A stretch of 64,000 nt of DNA, taken from contig NZ_CP107899.1 of assembly GCF_036013915.1 (NCBI RefSeq), positions 4,836,001 to 4,900,000 on the forward strand. The letters are read 5' to 3'. The position numbers were made by a program, and so were the translations under genes. Origin of the DNA: Streptomyces sp. NBC_00464. GTDB lineage: Bacteria > Actinomycetota > Actinomycetes > Streptomycetales > Streptomycetaceae. Below, one piece after another: positions 46,501 to 54,030 of the stretch (position 1 is its first letter; each line of letters starts with the position of its first letter). The notes under the pieces were generated by a model that saw nothing but the letters and a program-made list of their open reading frames with translations, searched no databases and was not told the DNA's origin.

Positions 46501-47438
46501 GTCGCGGGGGGAGCCGGGGGACCGGCCTCGTCGGGCGCGTTCTCGTGCACCGGATCGCCCTTGCTGCCCGCGAGCCGGCGGGCCCAGGCGCCTATGCCGC
46601 CACGACGGGGCGCCACGTCGTCCGGCACCCGGCCGGTGCGCGCGGAGCCGGAGCGCGGCCGTGCCGGGGACCGCCCGTCGGGGTCGGCCGAGTGCTCGTG
46701 TCCGTGGGCGGCGTCCGGGCCGTCGTGGTCCTCAGGCCCGCCGTACGCCGGTCCGTAGCCGTGGTCCGGGGTCGGGAGGGCGGTGGCCGGCGCCGCGGCC
46801 ACCCGCAGATGGCCCTCGCCGTCCGGCGCCGTCGCCAGCGTGGGGGTCCGCGCACCGGAGGTGAGACGGAGCGTCGATTCGCCGAGCCGGAGCAGCGCGC
46901 CGGGGCTCAGCCGGACCGGACGGTCGCGGACGTCCGTGCCGTCCAGGGAGGTGCCGTTGGTGGAGCCGAGGTCGGCGACGGAGACCCGGCCGTCCGCGGA
47001 GACGGTCACCGCGCAGTGCAGCCGGGACACATCGGGGTCGTCGAGCGGGACGTCGGCGTCGGCCGAGCGGCCGATCCGGATCTGCCCGCCGTGCAGCAGG
47101 TGGACCCCGCCCGCGTCCGGCCCGGCGATCACGTGCAGCTGGGCCGGGACGGCGTCGTCCGTCGTCTCGTCCTCGCCCGGGACCTGGAGTGAGAGCACCG
47201 CCCCGTCGACCAGGGGTGGCTCACCGAGGGCGCACCGCTGCGCGTCGAGCCGCTCCCGCCCGGCGAACAGCACCACCGCGCCGCTGCCGAGGGAGCCGTC
47301 GGGCCCGGAGACGGACGCGGCCAGGTTGGATGCCACGGTGGCCAGTGCCGTCCCCGCGGGGGCGGTGATCAGCACGTCGCAGGCGCGTGCGGGGGTCTGG
47401 CCGCTGCGCGGCGCGAGGACGGTCAGCCGGATCTGCAT
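43581..47438 (-). CDS. FHA domain protein with FtsK/EssC-like ATPase regions and GSGRTPYP repeats
   Basis: The protein has 1285 residues from ATG 47438. An N-terminal ubiquitin-like stretch (about 1-90) precedes an FHA domain (about 100-195) with IRIGRSADADVPLDDPDVSR and VADLGSTNGTSLDG, which binds phosphothreonine. An EssC/FtsK-like region lies at about 330-630 (LPAVPVTVGLREAGSLGLAG and WSWLGWLPHLRPMHGQDC). A low-complexity linker at about 680-850 carries eight exact GSGRTPYP copies plus variants. A second ATPase-like domain has GPGGSGRTELL, where the Walker A lysine is replaced by arginine, and LVVLVDDFDALI. It is divergent from pkaA, whose kinase may phosphorylate an FHA ligand. Confidence 0.9.
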   Translation of the reverse strand: MQIRLTVLAPRSGQTPARACDVLITAPAGTALATVASNLAASVSGPDGSLGSGAVVLFAGRERLDAQRCALGEPPLVDGAVLSLQVPGEDETTDDAVPAQLHVIAGPDAGGVHLLHGGQIRIGRSADADVPLDDPDVSRLHCAVTVSADGRVSVADLGSTNGTSLDGTDVRDRPVRLSPGALLRLGESTLRLTSGARTPTLATAPDGEGHLRVAAAPATALPTPDHGYGPAYGGPEDHDGPDAAHGHEHSADPDGRSPARPRSGSARTGRVPDDVAPRRGGIGAWARRLAGSKGDPVHENAPDEAGPPAPPATFTAPPSAPEGTWPDPASVLLTALGPGPRLWERDTAHPEALVVRLGTTERADLPAVPVTVGLREAGSLGLAGPRERLAGLARSAVAQLAALHSPADLEIVLISTDRARGMDERRREWSWLGWLPHLRPMHGQDCRLLMAYDREQAVARTTELVRRLDEGPLGPGWASFDPGTVAEAARHYEGPFTVVIVDGDPGSAVLRENTARLAAAGAAAGIHLICLAETPAATPTSPVAATYEAACHASIAFRECGAVAMLSGDVATAIRLLRTAGGRAAGHGTVAAVDAVSAHWAERFARALAPLRAEGSTALPGHRAAVALPPSARLLDELGLARATPASLMARWASAADEQPGATVRGAGSWTGGTGATADDARGSGRTAHPGATGPRVGAQRTPTDPPHAGARRDTDDDGRGWGSGRTPYPDNTGSGRTPYPGATDDRGSGRTPYPDSGPYQEPAGSGRTPYPGTTDDRGSGRTPYPDNTGSGRTPYPRSNDTHAGVPRHAPARGDGYGSTGSGRTPYPGRTDSGSTPYPDNTGSGRTPYPRVGAQRYEGGPGDTPSSRTLPGSDTRSWGGADDVAGADSLRTAGSGRSSNRVSGPRQGDGPQVAARGSDSGPAATSAPRPAPTSASAPAGAAGRPVVVLGAGPRGPVSVDLSDEGPHLLIEGPGGSGRTELLRAVAASLAAADRPDRLGILLVDGAGGERGESLHPCTELPHAFTHLVASDPVRMREFAQALGGEVKRRAELLGGLDFADWHSRYEVAQRMVGQRPPGPSEQHGDVESAMSGTLRLRTTSARATDPGPSPLPRLVVLVDDFDALIAPALGSPGRPAAGSVVRALETVARDGGRLGIHLVATSARPDRTEDTELARGARLRVVLDPPVVPPSPDEPAPGRGRLGHPDGRVTPFQGGRVTGRIPRTATLRPTVVPLEWERMGDPPTRRPVRELGNGPTDLALLASALERAARSVNAEPLPPLPPAHS
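44885..45400 (-). repeat. Coding tandem repeats (GSGRTPYP) in the FHA/FtsK-like gene
   Basis: The segment encodes eight exact GSGRTPYP units and at least two variants (GSGRTAHP, DSGSTPYP), separated by short spacers such as DNT, GATDDR, GTTDDR and RSND. On the plus strand the unit appears as GGGTACGGCGTGCGGCCGGA. Arginine, threonine and tyrosine in each unit give many possible phosphorylation sites. Confidence 0.85.
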
Positions 47439-48054
47439 CGCCGTCAGCGGTCCCTTCTGCGCGCGGTGTCCGGCAGGGGAGACGCCCTGTGATTCCCCCC
47501 ACCCGGCACGGACGCGTCGTCCGGTACAGGTTCGTCACGTACCGCAGGGCTCCCGACCCCACAGTTCCGTGCTGGAGGCATCCTCGCACCTGCCACTGAC
47601 AACACGCCCGGGGGTCACCGCTAAGTGATCTTGAAAGGTCGGCTGTGCGCCCAAAAGTGCCTGCTTGGCCGGTTCCCGGGGCGCTCACAAGAGGCCCGTG
47701 CTGCACTCGGCGTGAACCTGAATTGTGACCCGGACTGTGATCCGGACCCTGCCCCGGTCCGTGATCCGAACCGTGACTCGGAGCCGTTCCGTCGGACTCC
47801 TCCGCGGCAACCATCGGCCCGGGACGAGCGTCTTCTTCCGCAACCGGCGCTCCGGGACGGCAGGCGGACTGCCCAGCGGACCGCGTGGCGGACCGCTGGG
47901 CAGACCGCACTCCTCCGGGGAATTACGGAGAATGTCGACAAAAAGGTAACCTGCCCGACCCGGCCGTCCACTCCGGCCGCCCCACTAGAGTGGGCCGGAA
48001 CTCGGGACGGATCCGGGGGACCGCAAGCACCACGATCAGCAGGGAGCGCATGAC
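47439..48054. promoter_or_regulatory. Divergent intergenic region between the FHA gene and pkaA
   Basis: These 616 bases contain no supported gene. Degenerate direct repeats of the type GTGAYCCGGACC lie at 47724-47787 (four units). An 11-base inverted repeat, CTGCCCAGCGG (47869-47879) and CCGCTGGGCAG (47893-47903), lies further on. An AT-richer patch, ATGTCGACAAAAAGGTAACC (47931-47950), lies about 105 bases before pkaA and is the best place for its promoter. No -35/-10 pair is convincing. Confidence 0.5.
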
Positions 48055-49722
48055 GTGCGGCCGGTAGGCAGCAAGTACCTGCTCGAGGAGCCGCTGGGAC
48101 GCGGCGCCACGGGCACCGTCTGGCGCGCCCGCCAGCGAGAGACCGCGGGCGCCGAGGCGGCCGTCGCAGGCCAGCCCGGCGAGACCGTGGCGATCAAGGT
48201 CCTCAAGGAGGAGCTCGCCAACGACGCGGATGTCGTGATGCGGTTCCTGCGCGAGCGCTCCGTCCTGTTGCGGCTGCGGCACGACAACATCGTGCGCACC
48301 CGCGACCTGGTCGTCGAGGGCGATCTCCTCGCCCTCGTCATGGACCTGATCGACGGCCCCGACCTGCACCGCTACCTCCGCGACAACGGCCCGCTCACCC
48401 CGGTCGCCGCCTCGCTGCTCACCGCGCAGATCGCGGACGCGCTCGCCGCCAGCCATGCCGACGGCGTCGTCCACCGCGACCTGAAGCCCGCCAACGTGCT
48501 GCTCGACGAGCGCGACGGCCAGATGCACCCGATGCTCACCGACTTCGGCATCGCCCGCCTCGCCGACTCCCCGGGCCTGACCCGGACCCATGAGTTCGTC
48601 GGGACACCGGCCTATGTGGCGCCCGAGTCGGCCGAGGGCCGCCCGCAGACCTCCGCCGTGGACATCTACGGCGCCGGAATCCTGCTGTACGAGCTGCTCA
48701 CCGGCCGTCCGCCGTTCGCCGGCGGCACCGCGCTGGAGGTCCTGCACCGGCACCTCAGCGAGGAGCCCCGCCGCCCCAGCACCGTCCCCGCACCGCTGTG
48801 GACGGTGATAGAGCGCTGCCTGAGCAAGGACCCGGACCGTCGGCCCAGCGCCGAGAACCTCGCCCGTGCGCTGCGTACCGTCGCCGCCGGCATCGGCGTG
48901 CACGCGAACTCCGCGCAGATCGCGGCCGCCGACGGGGTGGGCGCCCTGCTCGCGCCCGACCCGGCGCCCACCGCGGTCCCGGAGACGCCGGGAGCGGCCG
49001 ACCCCACACAGGTGCTGCCGAGCAACGCCGGCTCGTACGACCCGAACGCGGCCACCAGCGTCATGCAGCAGAACGCCGGGCCGGGCGGCGGCCACGCCGA
49101 CCCGACCGCGGTCATGCCGCCGGTCCCGCCGCGCCCCGAGGGGACACCGCAGCCCGACGGACCGCACCCGTGGCAGTCCCAGCTCCAGGCCGCCCGCGAC
49201 CGCAACGAGCAGACGCAGGTCCAGTACCTCGACCCGAGCCAGGACCCACTGCGCCGCCGCCCCCAGCGCCAGCAGCCGCAGCAACCACCGCGTCACCAGC
49301 AGCAGTACCCCCAGCAACAACAGCAACAGCCGCAGCAATACCGGCAGCAGCCGCAACAGCAGCAGTACCAACCCCAGCCCCAGCAACAGCAGTACCAGCC
49401 GCAGCAACAGCGCCAGCAGTACGCGCCGCCGCAGCAGCCCCAACAGCCGCAGCAGCCGGCCCAGCGCGCGCCCCGCGAGCCGAGGCAGCGCAACGCCAAC
49501 CCGATGAAGATCCCAGGGCTCGGCTGCCTGAAGGGCTGCCTGTTCACGCTGGTGCTGCTCTTCGTCGCGAGCTGGCTGATCTGGGAGCTCACCCCGCTGA
49601 AGGACTGGATCGGCCAGGGGCAGAGCTATTGGCACGCGATCACCGACGCCTTCGACACCGTCACCGGCTGGATCTCGAAGCTCGGCGGCGACAGTGGGGA
49701 CAGCGGCGGCAGCGGAACCTGA
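48055..49722 (+). CDS. pkaA: Serine/threonine protein kinase PkaA
   Basis: The protein has 555 residues from GTG 48055 with AGGGAGC upstream. The Hanks-type kinase domain (about 7-275) shows the P-loop GRGATGTVW, Lys48 in VAIKVL, catalytic HRDLKPANVLL (H140-R141-D142), DFG at 163-165 and a TPAYVAPE activation segment. A long linker, Pro/Gln-rich from about 400 to 478, separates the kinase from a single membrane helix near 495-515 (GCLFTLVLLFVASWLIWEL) and a short Gly/Ser-rich outer tail. This is PkaA-like architecture known from S. coelicolor, adjacent to pkaB. The polyglutamine tract is longer than expected and may vary between strains. Confidence 0.95.
   Translation: MRPVGSKYLLEEPLGRGATGTVWRARQRETAGAEAAVAGQPGETVAIKVLKEELANDADVVMRFLRERSVLLRLRHDNIVRTRDLVVEGDLLALVMDLIDGPDLHRYLRDNGPLTPVAASLLTAQIADALAASHADGVVHRDLKPANVLLDERDGQMHPMLTDFGIARLADSPGLTRTHEFVGTPAYVAPESAEGRPQTSAVDIYGAGILLYELLTGRPPFAGGTALEVLHRHLSEEPRRPSTVPAPLWTVIERCLSKDPDRRPSAENLARALRTVAAGIGVHANSAQIAAADGVGALLAPDPAPTAVPETPGAADPTQVLPSNAGSYDPNAATSVMQQNAGPGGGHADPTAVMPPVPPRPEGTPQPDGPHPWQSQLQAARDRNEQTQVQYLDPSQDPLRRRPQRQQPQQPPRHQQQYPQQQQQQPQQYRQQPQQQQYQPQPQQQQYQPQQQRQQYAPPQQPQQPQQPAQRAPREPRQRNANPMKIPGLGCLKGCLFTLVLLFVASWLIWELTPLKDWIGQGQSYWHAITDAFDTVTGWISKLGGDSGDSGGSGT
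49262..49480 (+). repeat. Gln/Pro low-complexity coding repeat in pkaA
   Basis: CAGCAG/CAGCAA-rich DNA encodes a run of QQ, QQQQYQP and QPQQ units (residues about 403-475). Such trinucleotide-like tracts are prone to length change by slippage. It forms the cytoplasmic juxtamembrane linker of the kinase. Confidence 0.8.
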
Positions 49723-49792
49723 CCGGACAACCGACCGGGCACCGCACGCGGGCACCGCACCCGGACACTGACCGGACTCTGTAGCTATATCG

Positions 49793-49899
49793 ACTTCTGC
49801 GGACCAATTCCGAGGCAATTCGCCCGCAGAAGTGAAGGTTGGCGCCATCCAGGGCACGCAACCCCCCGATCGCCGCGTAACTTTGTCGACCGGGGGTTG
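49793..49899. promoter_or_regulatory. Two inverted repeats between pkaA and pkaB
   Basis: ACTTCTGCGG (49793-49802) pairs with CCGCAGAAGT (49824-49833) across 21 bases. CAACCCCC (49859-49866) pairs with GGGGGTTG (49892-49899) across 25 bases. The first could be a terminator of pkaA and the second part of the pkaB control region, since it ends 39 bases before the pkaB start. Together they suggest that the two kinase genes are transcribed separately. Confidence 0.45.
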
Positions 49900-49938
49900 T
49901 TGTGCGAGGGTCCATCGCCAGCCGCTGAGGGAGCAGTC

Positions 49939-51192
49939 TTGGCACGGAATATCGGCAGCCGGTACACCGCCCACCAGATTCTGGGGCGCGGCAGCGCCGG
50001 CACGGTGTGGCTCGGCGACGGCCCCGAGGGGCCCGTCGCCATCAAGCTGCTCCGGGAGGACCTCGCGTCCGACCAGGAACTCGTGGGCCGCTTCGTCCAG
50101 GAGCGCACCGCCCTGCTCGGGCTCGACCATCCGCACGTCGTCGCCGTCCGCGACCTCGTGGTGGACGGCAACGACCTGGCCCTGGTGATGAACCTGGTCC
50201 GCGGTACGGACCTGCGCACCCGGCTCGACCGCGAACGCCGACTGGCCCCCGAGGCGGCCGTCGCGATCGTCGCGGACGTCGCCGACGGCCTCGCCGCCGC
50301 GCACGCCGCCGGGGTGGTCCACCGCGACGTCAAGCCGGAGAACATCCTGCTCGACATGGAGGGCCCGCTCGGCCCCGGCAACTCCCACCCCGCGCTGCTC
50401 ACCGACTTCGGCGTGGCCAAGCTGATCGACACCCCGCGCCGCACCAAGGCCACCAAGATCATCGGTACGCCGGACTATCTGGCCCCCGAGATCGTGGAGG
50501 GCCTCCCGCCGCGCGCCGCCGTCGACATCTACGCCCTGGCAACGGTGCTGTACGAGCTCCTCGCGGGCTTCACGCCCTTCGGCGGCGGCCACCCCGGCGC
50601 CGTTCTGCGCCGCCACGTCACCGAGACCGTCGTCCCGCTGCCCGGCATCCCCGAGGAGCTCTGGCAGCTGCTGGTCCAGTGCCTCGCCAAGGCCCCGGCC
50701 TCCCGGCTGCGCGCCTCCGAACTGGCGGCGCGCCTCCGCGAGCAGCTCCCGCACCTGGCCGGAATACCGCCCCTGGACGTGGACGAACCGGACGACGAGT
50801 CCGAGCCCGAGTCGCACGGCCAGGCCTACGACGAGCAGCAGTACACCCCGGCACCCGAGGAACCCCGCCGCCGCGGCGCGGTCCCGCTGGTCCCCGGCTC
50901 GTCCCCCGACTCCAACCGGGACACCCACACGAGCATGCGCGTCCCGGCCCCCGACGAACTCTCCGGCGGCCCCCGAGGCACCGCCCGCGCCCCCCGAGCC
51001 CCGGGCAAGCCCCGCCCCGGCTCGGCCCGCAACAAGTCGGCGGCCATCCGCAAACGCCGCCTCACTCTGAGCGCTGCGGCGCTGGTGCTGGTCGCGGCGG
51101 TGGGGGTGGGCGGCTGGCTGGCGCTGGGCGGCGACGACGCGGGGTCTCAGTCCCCCCAGGACACGAAGAACTCGGCACCGGCGGCGCCGTAA
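49939..51192 (+). CDS. pkaB: Serine/threonine protein kinase PkaB
   Basis: The protein has 417 residues if translation starts at TTG 49939 (MARNIGSRYTAHQILGRG), preceded by GAGGGAG; this equals the length I recall for S. coelicolor PkaB. An in-frame GTG at 49897 is a poorer choice. The kinase domain (about 8-270) has GRGSAGTVW, Lys36 in VAIKLL, HRDVKPENILL (H128-R129-D130), DFG at 156-158 and GTPDYLAPE. A charged juxtamembrane region leads to one membrane helix (about 374-396). Only about 20 residues lie outside. The stop codon abuts a HINT-domain remnant on the other strand, marking the edge of an inserted island. Confidence 0.94.
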   Translation: MARNIGSRYTAHQILGRGSAGTVWLGDGPEGPVAIKLLREDLASDQELVGRFVQERTALLGLDHPHVVAVRDLVVDGNDLALVMNLVRGTDLRTRLDRERRLAPEAAVAIVADVADGLAAAHAAGVVHRDVKPENILLDMEGPLGPGNSHPALLTDFGVAKLIDTPRRTKATKIIGTPDYLAPEIVEGLPPRAAVDIYALATVLYELLAGFTPFGGGHPGAVLRRHVTETVVPLPGIPEELWQLLVQCLAKAPASRLRASELAARLREQLPHLAGIPPLDVDEPDDESEPESHGQAYDEQQYTPAPEEPRRRGAVPLVPGSSPDSNRDTHTSMRVPAPDELSGGPRGTARAPRAPGKPRPGSARNKSAAIRKRRLTLSAAALVLVAAVGVGGWLALGGDDAGSQSPQDTKNSAPAAP

Positions 51193-51350
51193 GTCTTGTC
51201 GTCCGCGGTGGCGATGGTGCCGACGACTTCGCGGACCTGGATCTTTCCGGTCTCGGGGTCGGTGACGGCGAGCTTGTCGCCGTTTTCCACGTCCACGACG
51301 GGCTTGGTCTTGCCGTCGGCTTCCAGAACCGTGGTGCCGGGCAGGACGCC
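51193..51350 (-). pseudogene. HINT-domain remnant (polymorphic toxin relic)
   Basis: The minus-strand frame reads GVLPGTTVLEADGKTKPVVD then VENGDKLAVTDPETGKIQV and ends in IATADDKTY. This closely parallels the HINT start of the Rhs-type gene upstream (GDTHVLLADGTTKPIADLRP and GDEVTSTDPQTEV). About 53 residues are preserved; upstream of 51350 the frame is not toxin-like, and downstream it runs into the pkaB 3' end, where similarity stops exactly at the pkaB stop codon. It is a broken leftover of another Rhs/HINT toxin cassette. Confidence 0.65.
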
Positions 51351-51495
51351 GTGCGGGATTGGGTAACCGCCCCCGGCGACGAGGGGGCGCCGGGGCTCAC
51401 GGTGCGCCACCACGAACAGTCCTCCCGGGCGGGGCGATGTCCACCTCCGACCCGCAGGGGTGGACATCGCCCTGCGCCGGTTCTGCCGGCCCTTC

Positions 51496-51945
51496 TCAGG
51501 CTTGCGGGACGTACTCCAGCAGTGGCGGAATCGACGCGTCGCCAACCCCCTCCATGGTCATGACGACTCGCCTGCGACAGGATTTTCCGAGCCATTTCAT
51601 AAATCCTTCAAGATTTACGAAATCGTCGGCACTCCTCACTAGCTGCGGATCGAACGTGAATTCCATTTCGTGAGCACGGAAAAAATAGCACCAGAACGTG
51701 ATATTTCCGACCGTGATAGTCAAAGTCGCCGATGCATCCTCATCTTTTTCCAGGAGTGCAAACAGATCTGCCGGGTCGATCGCGGGGTCGTCAATAGTTG
51801 AGTTGGGATCAACTGAGAGGGTGACTTCGGCGCCTAGTGCCGGGAGCGATGACATCATCAGCCGCCACTCGTGGATGCTGGTGTCGAATACGTATATGTC
51901 CCGCAGTGCACCGTCCACTTCAAAGTGATCGGCGTTATATTTCAT
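51496..51945 (-). CDS. Putative immunity protein downstream of the Rhs/HINT toxin
   Basis: The protein has 149 residues from ATG 51945, with GGGAG upstream, 25 bases after the toxin stop. It starts MKYNADHFEVDGALRDIYVF and is acidic (DPNSTIDDPAIDPADLFALL, LEKDEDASATLTITVG), soluble and without a signal peptide or membrane helix. Codon use is unlike the rest of the window: many A/T third positions (AAA, TAT, GAA, ATT). Position directly after a polymorphic toxin C-terminus is the standard place for its cognate immunity gene; no specific immunity family was recognised. Acquisition from a lower-GC source is likely. Confidence 0.7.
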   Translation of the reverse strand: MKYNADHFEVDGALRDIYVFDTSIHEWRLMMSSLPALGAEVTLSVDPNSTIDDPAIDPADLFALLEKDEDASATLTITVGNITFWCYFFRAHEMEFTFDPQLVRSADDFVNLEGFMKWLGKSCRRRVVMTMEGVGDASIPPLLEYVPQA

Positions 51946-51970
51946 GATGAACCACTCCCGGCTTAGCGAC

Positions 51971-53849
51971 TTAGAGGAATCCTGCGAACGCCAGGGATCC
52001 GTTCTTCATGCGCCATCTGGCGCCCCACCCTCCGTCAATCTTGATATCTAGAGTCGACCCTCCATATTTTAGGGGGTCCTTGAGGTGGGGGTTGATGGCC
52101 CTTGTCGCATTGGGGCTCGTGAGAACCTCATGGATAATTTCTTCCGCGATCTCGGAGCGCTCCCTGTCCGTCACCTTGCCGAAATTATACAAATCGGTGT
52201 GTGCCTGGCCTCGCTTTGCCAGGTTTGACGAGTGTTTCTGAAGAGCGCGCCCCGCTTCCGACAACTGCCGGGAGAAAGTCTTGGTTGCCACCGCTGCGAG
52301 ATCATCTTCACCCGCGCCTGTCAGGCAGTTGTGAACCAGGACCGGCGTAGCCCCCGCCACCACATAGTACGTATGCACAACCCCGACCGTCAGGTCGTAA
52401 GTGACCCCCGACGCCCGGTAGTTCCGCACCGCCGACACCACCGCCGTCGCCCCGCCCGGACGCTGGAGCTCCGTGCCCGGCTTCAGGTTTCTGGCATCGG
52501 TCCAGCGGTGGTGGGTGGCGTCCCAGAACGGGTGGTGCCACGTGGTCGTGAGCTTGACGGGGCGAGGGGTGCCGGCGCCCGTAGCGGGAGCCGCGACCGG
52601 CCCGACTGCGTGCGAGGCGGCCGGTTCAGGGGTCAGGAGGAGGTCCGTGAACTCCTTGTCGTCCTTCGTGACGATGTGGCGTTCGACCTTCTCGGCAGCC
52701 GTGACCTCCGTCTGCGGGTCCGTGGAGGTGACCTCGTCGCCCGGTCTCAGGTCCGCGATGGGTTTCGTCGTGCCGTCCGCCAGGAGGACGTGCGTATCGC
52801 CCTTGAAGCTGTGCTTCGTGCAGGCGGCGGCAGCCGATTCCATGGCCTTGACCTGGGAGCTGGCCGCCTTCGCCGAGGCCTCGGCCGCCCGGACCAGGTC
52901 CTCGGCCTCCTTGACCAGCTTGTCGGCCTTCTTCAGGGCCCGCCAGATCTTGAATGCTTTCCAGCCGGCCTTGATCGCCTTCGCGATCTTGCCCCAGGGC
53001 ACGGCGTTCAGGGCCGTGTTGACGCAGCCCATCACGTCGCCCTTGGTGAAGCAGTTCACCGCGTCCGTGAGGCCGATGACGTCAGCGACCAGGCTGATGA
53101 CCTTCTGGGTCAGGCCCTCCCGCTGCTTCTTGGCCGCCGCGGCGACGGCGCTCGCCGTCTTCACCTCCTGGGCCGCCTTGGCCGCCTCCGCCTGCACGTT
53201 CTGCGTCGTGTTGCCGATGTGCCCCCGGCCGCCGTTGTCGTCGCCGACCGCGAGGCCGTCGGAGCACCGGCCCTTGTGGCAGGTGGTGCGGTTGGGGCCG
53301 CCCGGGTCGACCGGCCCGTCCGTGATGATCCGGCCGGAGCCGTCGCCGTACGGTGTGCCGATGCCGCACAGGTCCGCCGGGCACAGGCCGGACGGGTCGC
53401 TCAGGGTGACGGGACTGTTGTTGGCGTACGCGTACGCGTTCCAGCTCTCCGGGTCGCCCGCGCTGATCAGCGGATCCGGGTTCAGGAACCGGCCCACCGA
53501 CGGGTCGTACTCCCGGGCTCCCAGGTTCGTCAGGCCCGTCGCGTCGTCCTGCTGGCCGCCGACGTACCCCTTCGTGCCCTGCCAGTCGGCCGCCGCCGTC
53601 CGTACCTCGCCGAACGGTTTGTACTGGCGGCGGGTCACGGCCTGCGTGCCCGCGTCGATCTGCAACTGGCCGGTGTTCTGGCGGTCGGAGACGACGTAGT
53701 CGACTCGGTCACCCTTGGCGTCGGCCGTGTGGACGGCGATCTGCTGCCCGCCCAGCGCGACGTAACGGCTGCCCTCCGCCTTGTCCGCGCCCGCCTTGAG
53801 CGTCAGCTCCTGGTCTCCCGTGCCCGTATGTCGACACCGTGGATGTGAC
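51971..53849 (-). pseudogene. 5'-truncated Rhs-family polymorphic toxin with HINT domain and C-terminal toxin
   Basis: About 626 residues remain; a full Rhs toxin would exceed 1500. The order is the last YD-repeat segment (TRRQYKPFGEVRTAAADW), the Rhs core end REYDPSVGRFLNPDPLISAG with YANNSPVTLSDPSGLCPADL (about 53390-53520), a helical pretoxin region, a HINT autoproteolytic domain from CTKHSFKGDTHVLLADGTTK to TPVLVHNC (about 52330-52820), and a 117-residue C-terminal toxin (51974-52324). The 5' part ends at the right end of an IS200/IS605 element. The frame stays open into the tnpB 3' end, so a hybrid product starting near 54034 is possible but would lack the Rhs shell and secretion signal. 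Confidence 0.8.
51974..52324 (-). other. C-terminal toxin domain of the Rhs/HINT protein
   Basis: The domain follows VLVHNC, the HINT cleavage boundary. Features are RALQKHSSNLAKRGQ near residues 27-40, a helical ERSEIAEEIIHEVLTSPNAT, and a strand-rich end KYGGSTLDIKID, GWGARWRMKNGS and LAFAGFL. The KH near the start, the R/K residues and the terminal GxGARW...G.F.GFL pattern recall BECR-fold (barnase/EndoU/colicin E5-D/RelE) ribonuclease toxins; this is an inference from pattern, not a family match. Confidence 0.5.
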
Positions 53850-54030
53850 TCCTCCCCGCCCTGAAGGGCGGGGCTTCTCGCTATGCCGTGTTGGCGTGGC
53901 GACGGACCAGCCCGGCCCGTAGAACGTTGAGTGCCCCGACCTCGTCGGCGTGTGCCTGGTGGCCGCAGTCGACGCAGTGGAACTTCTCCTGTGTGGGCCG
54001 GTTCTCCTTCGCGGTGTGCCCGCATGCGGG
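53849..54030 (-). ncRNA. Predicted omega/reRNA overlapping the 3' end of tnpB
   Basis: TnpB nucleases use an RNA made from the tnpB 3' end and the element's right end, with the guide supplied by the DNA just outside. Here the scaffold would run through the last part of tnpB and the hairpin at 53854-53873, and the guide would read from about 53849 downward into the interrupted Rhs gene. The limits are inferred from family knowledge; no promoter was identified. Confidence 0.3.
53854..53873 (-). repeat. Right-end hairpin of the IS200/IS605 element
   Basis: An 8-base perfect stem (CCCCGCCC / GGGCGGGG) with a TGAA loop lies 8 bases beyond the tnpB stop. Subterminal hairpins of this kind are recognised by the Y1 transposase TnpA and also form the 3' part of the tnpB-associated guide RNA. 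Confidence 0.75.

Noticed and set aside
49293..49592. A cysteine/tryptophan-rich minus-strand frame (CCGCWGW repeats)
   Set aside because: It is the antisense of the CAG-rich Gln/Pro tract of pkaA.
47923..50928. A 1001-residue minus-strand open frame opposite pkaA/pkaB
   Set aside because: It is the antisense shadow of two well-supported kinase genes; its composition is low-complexity and no domain is seen.
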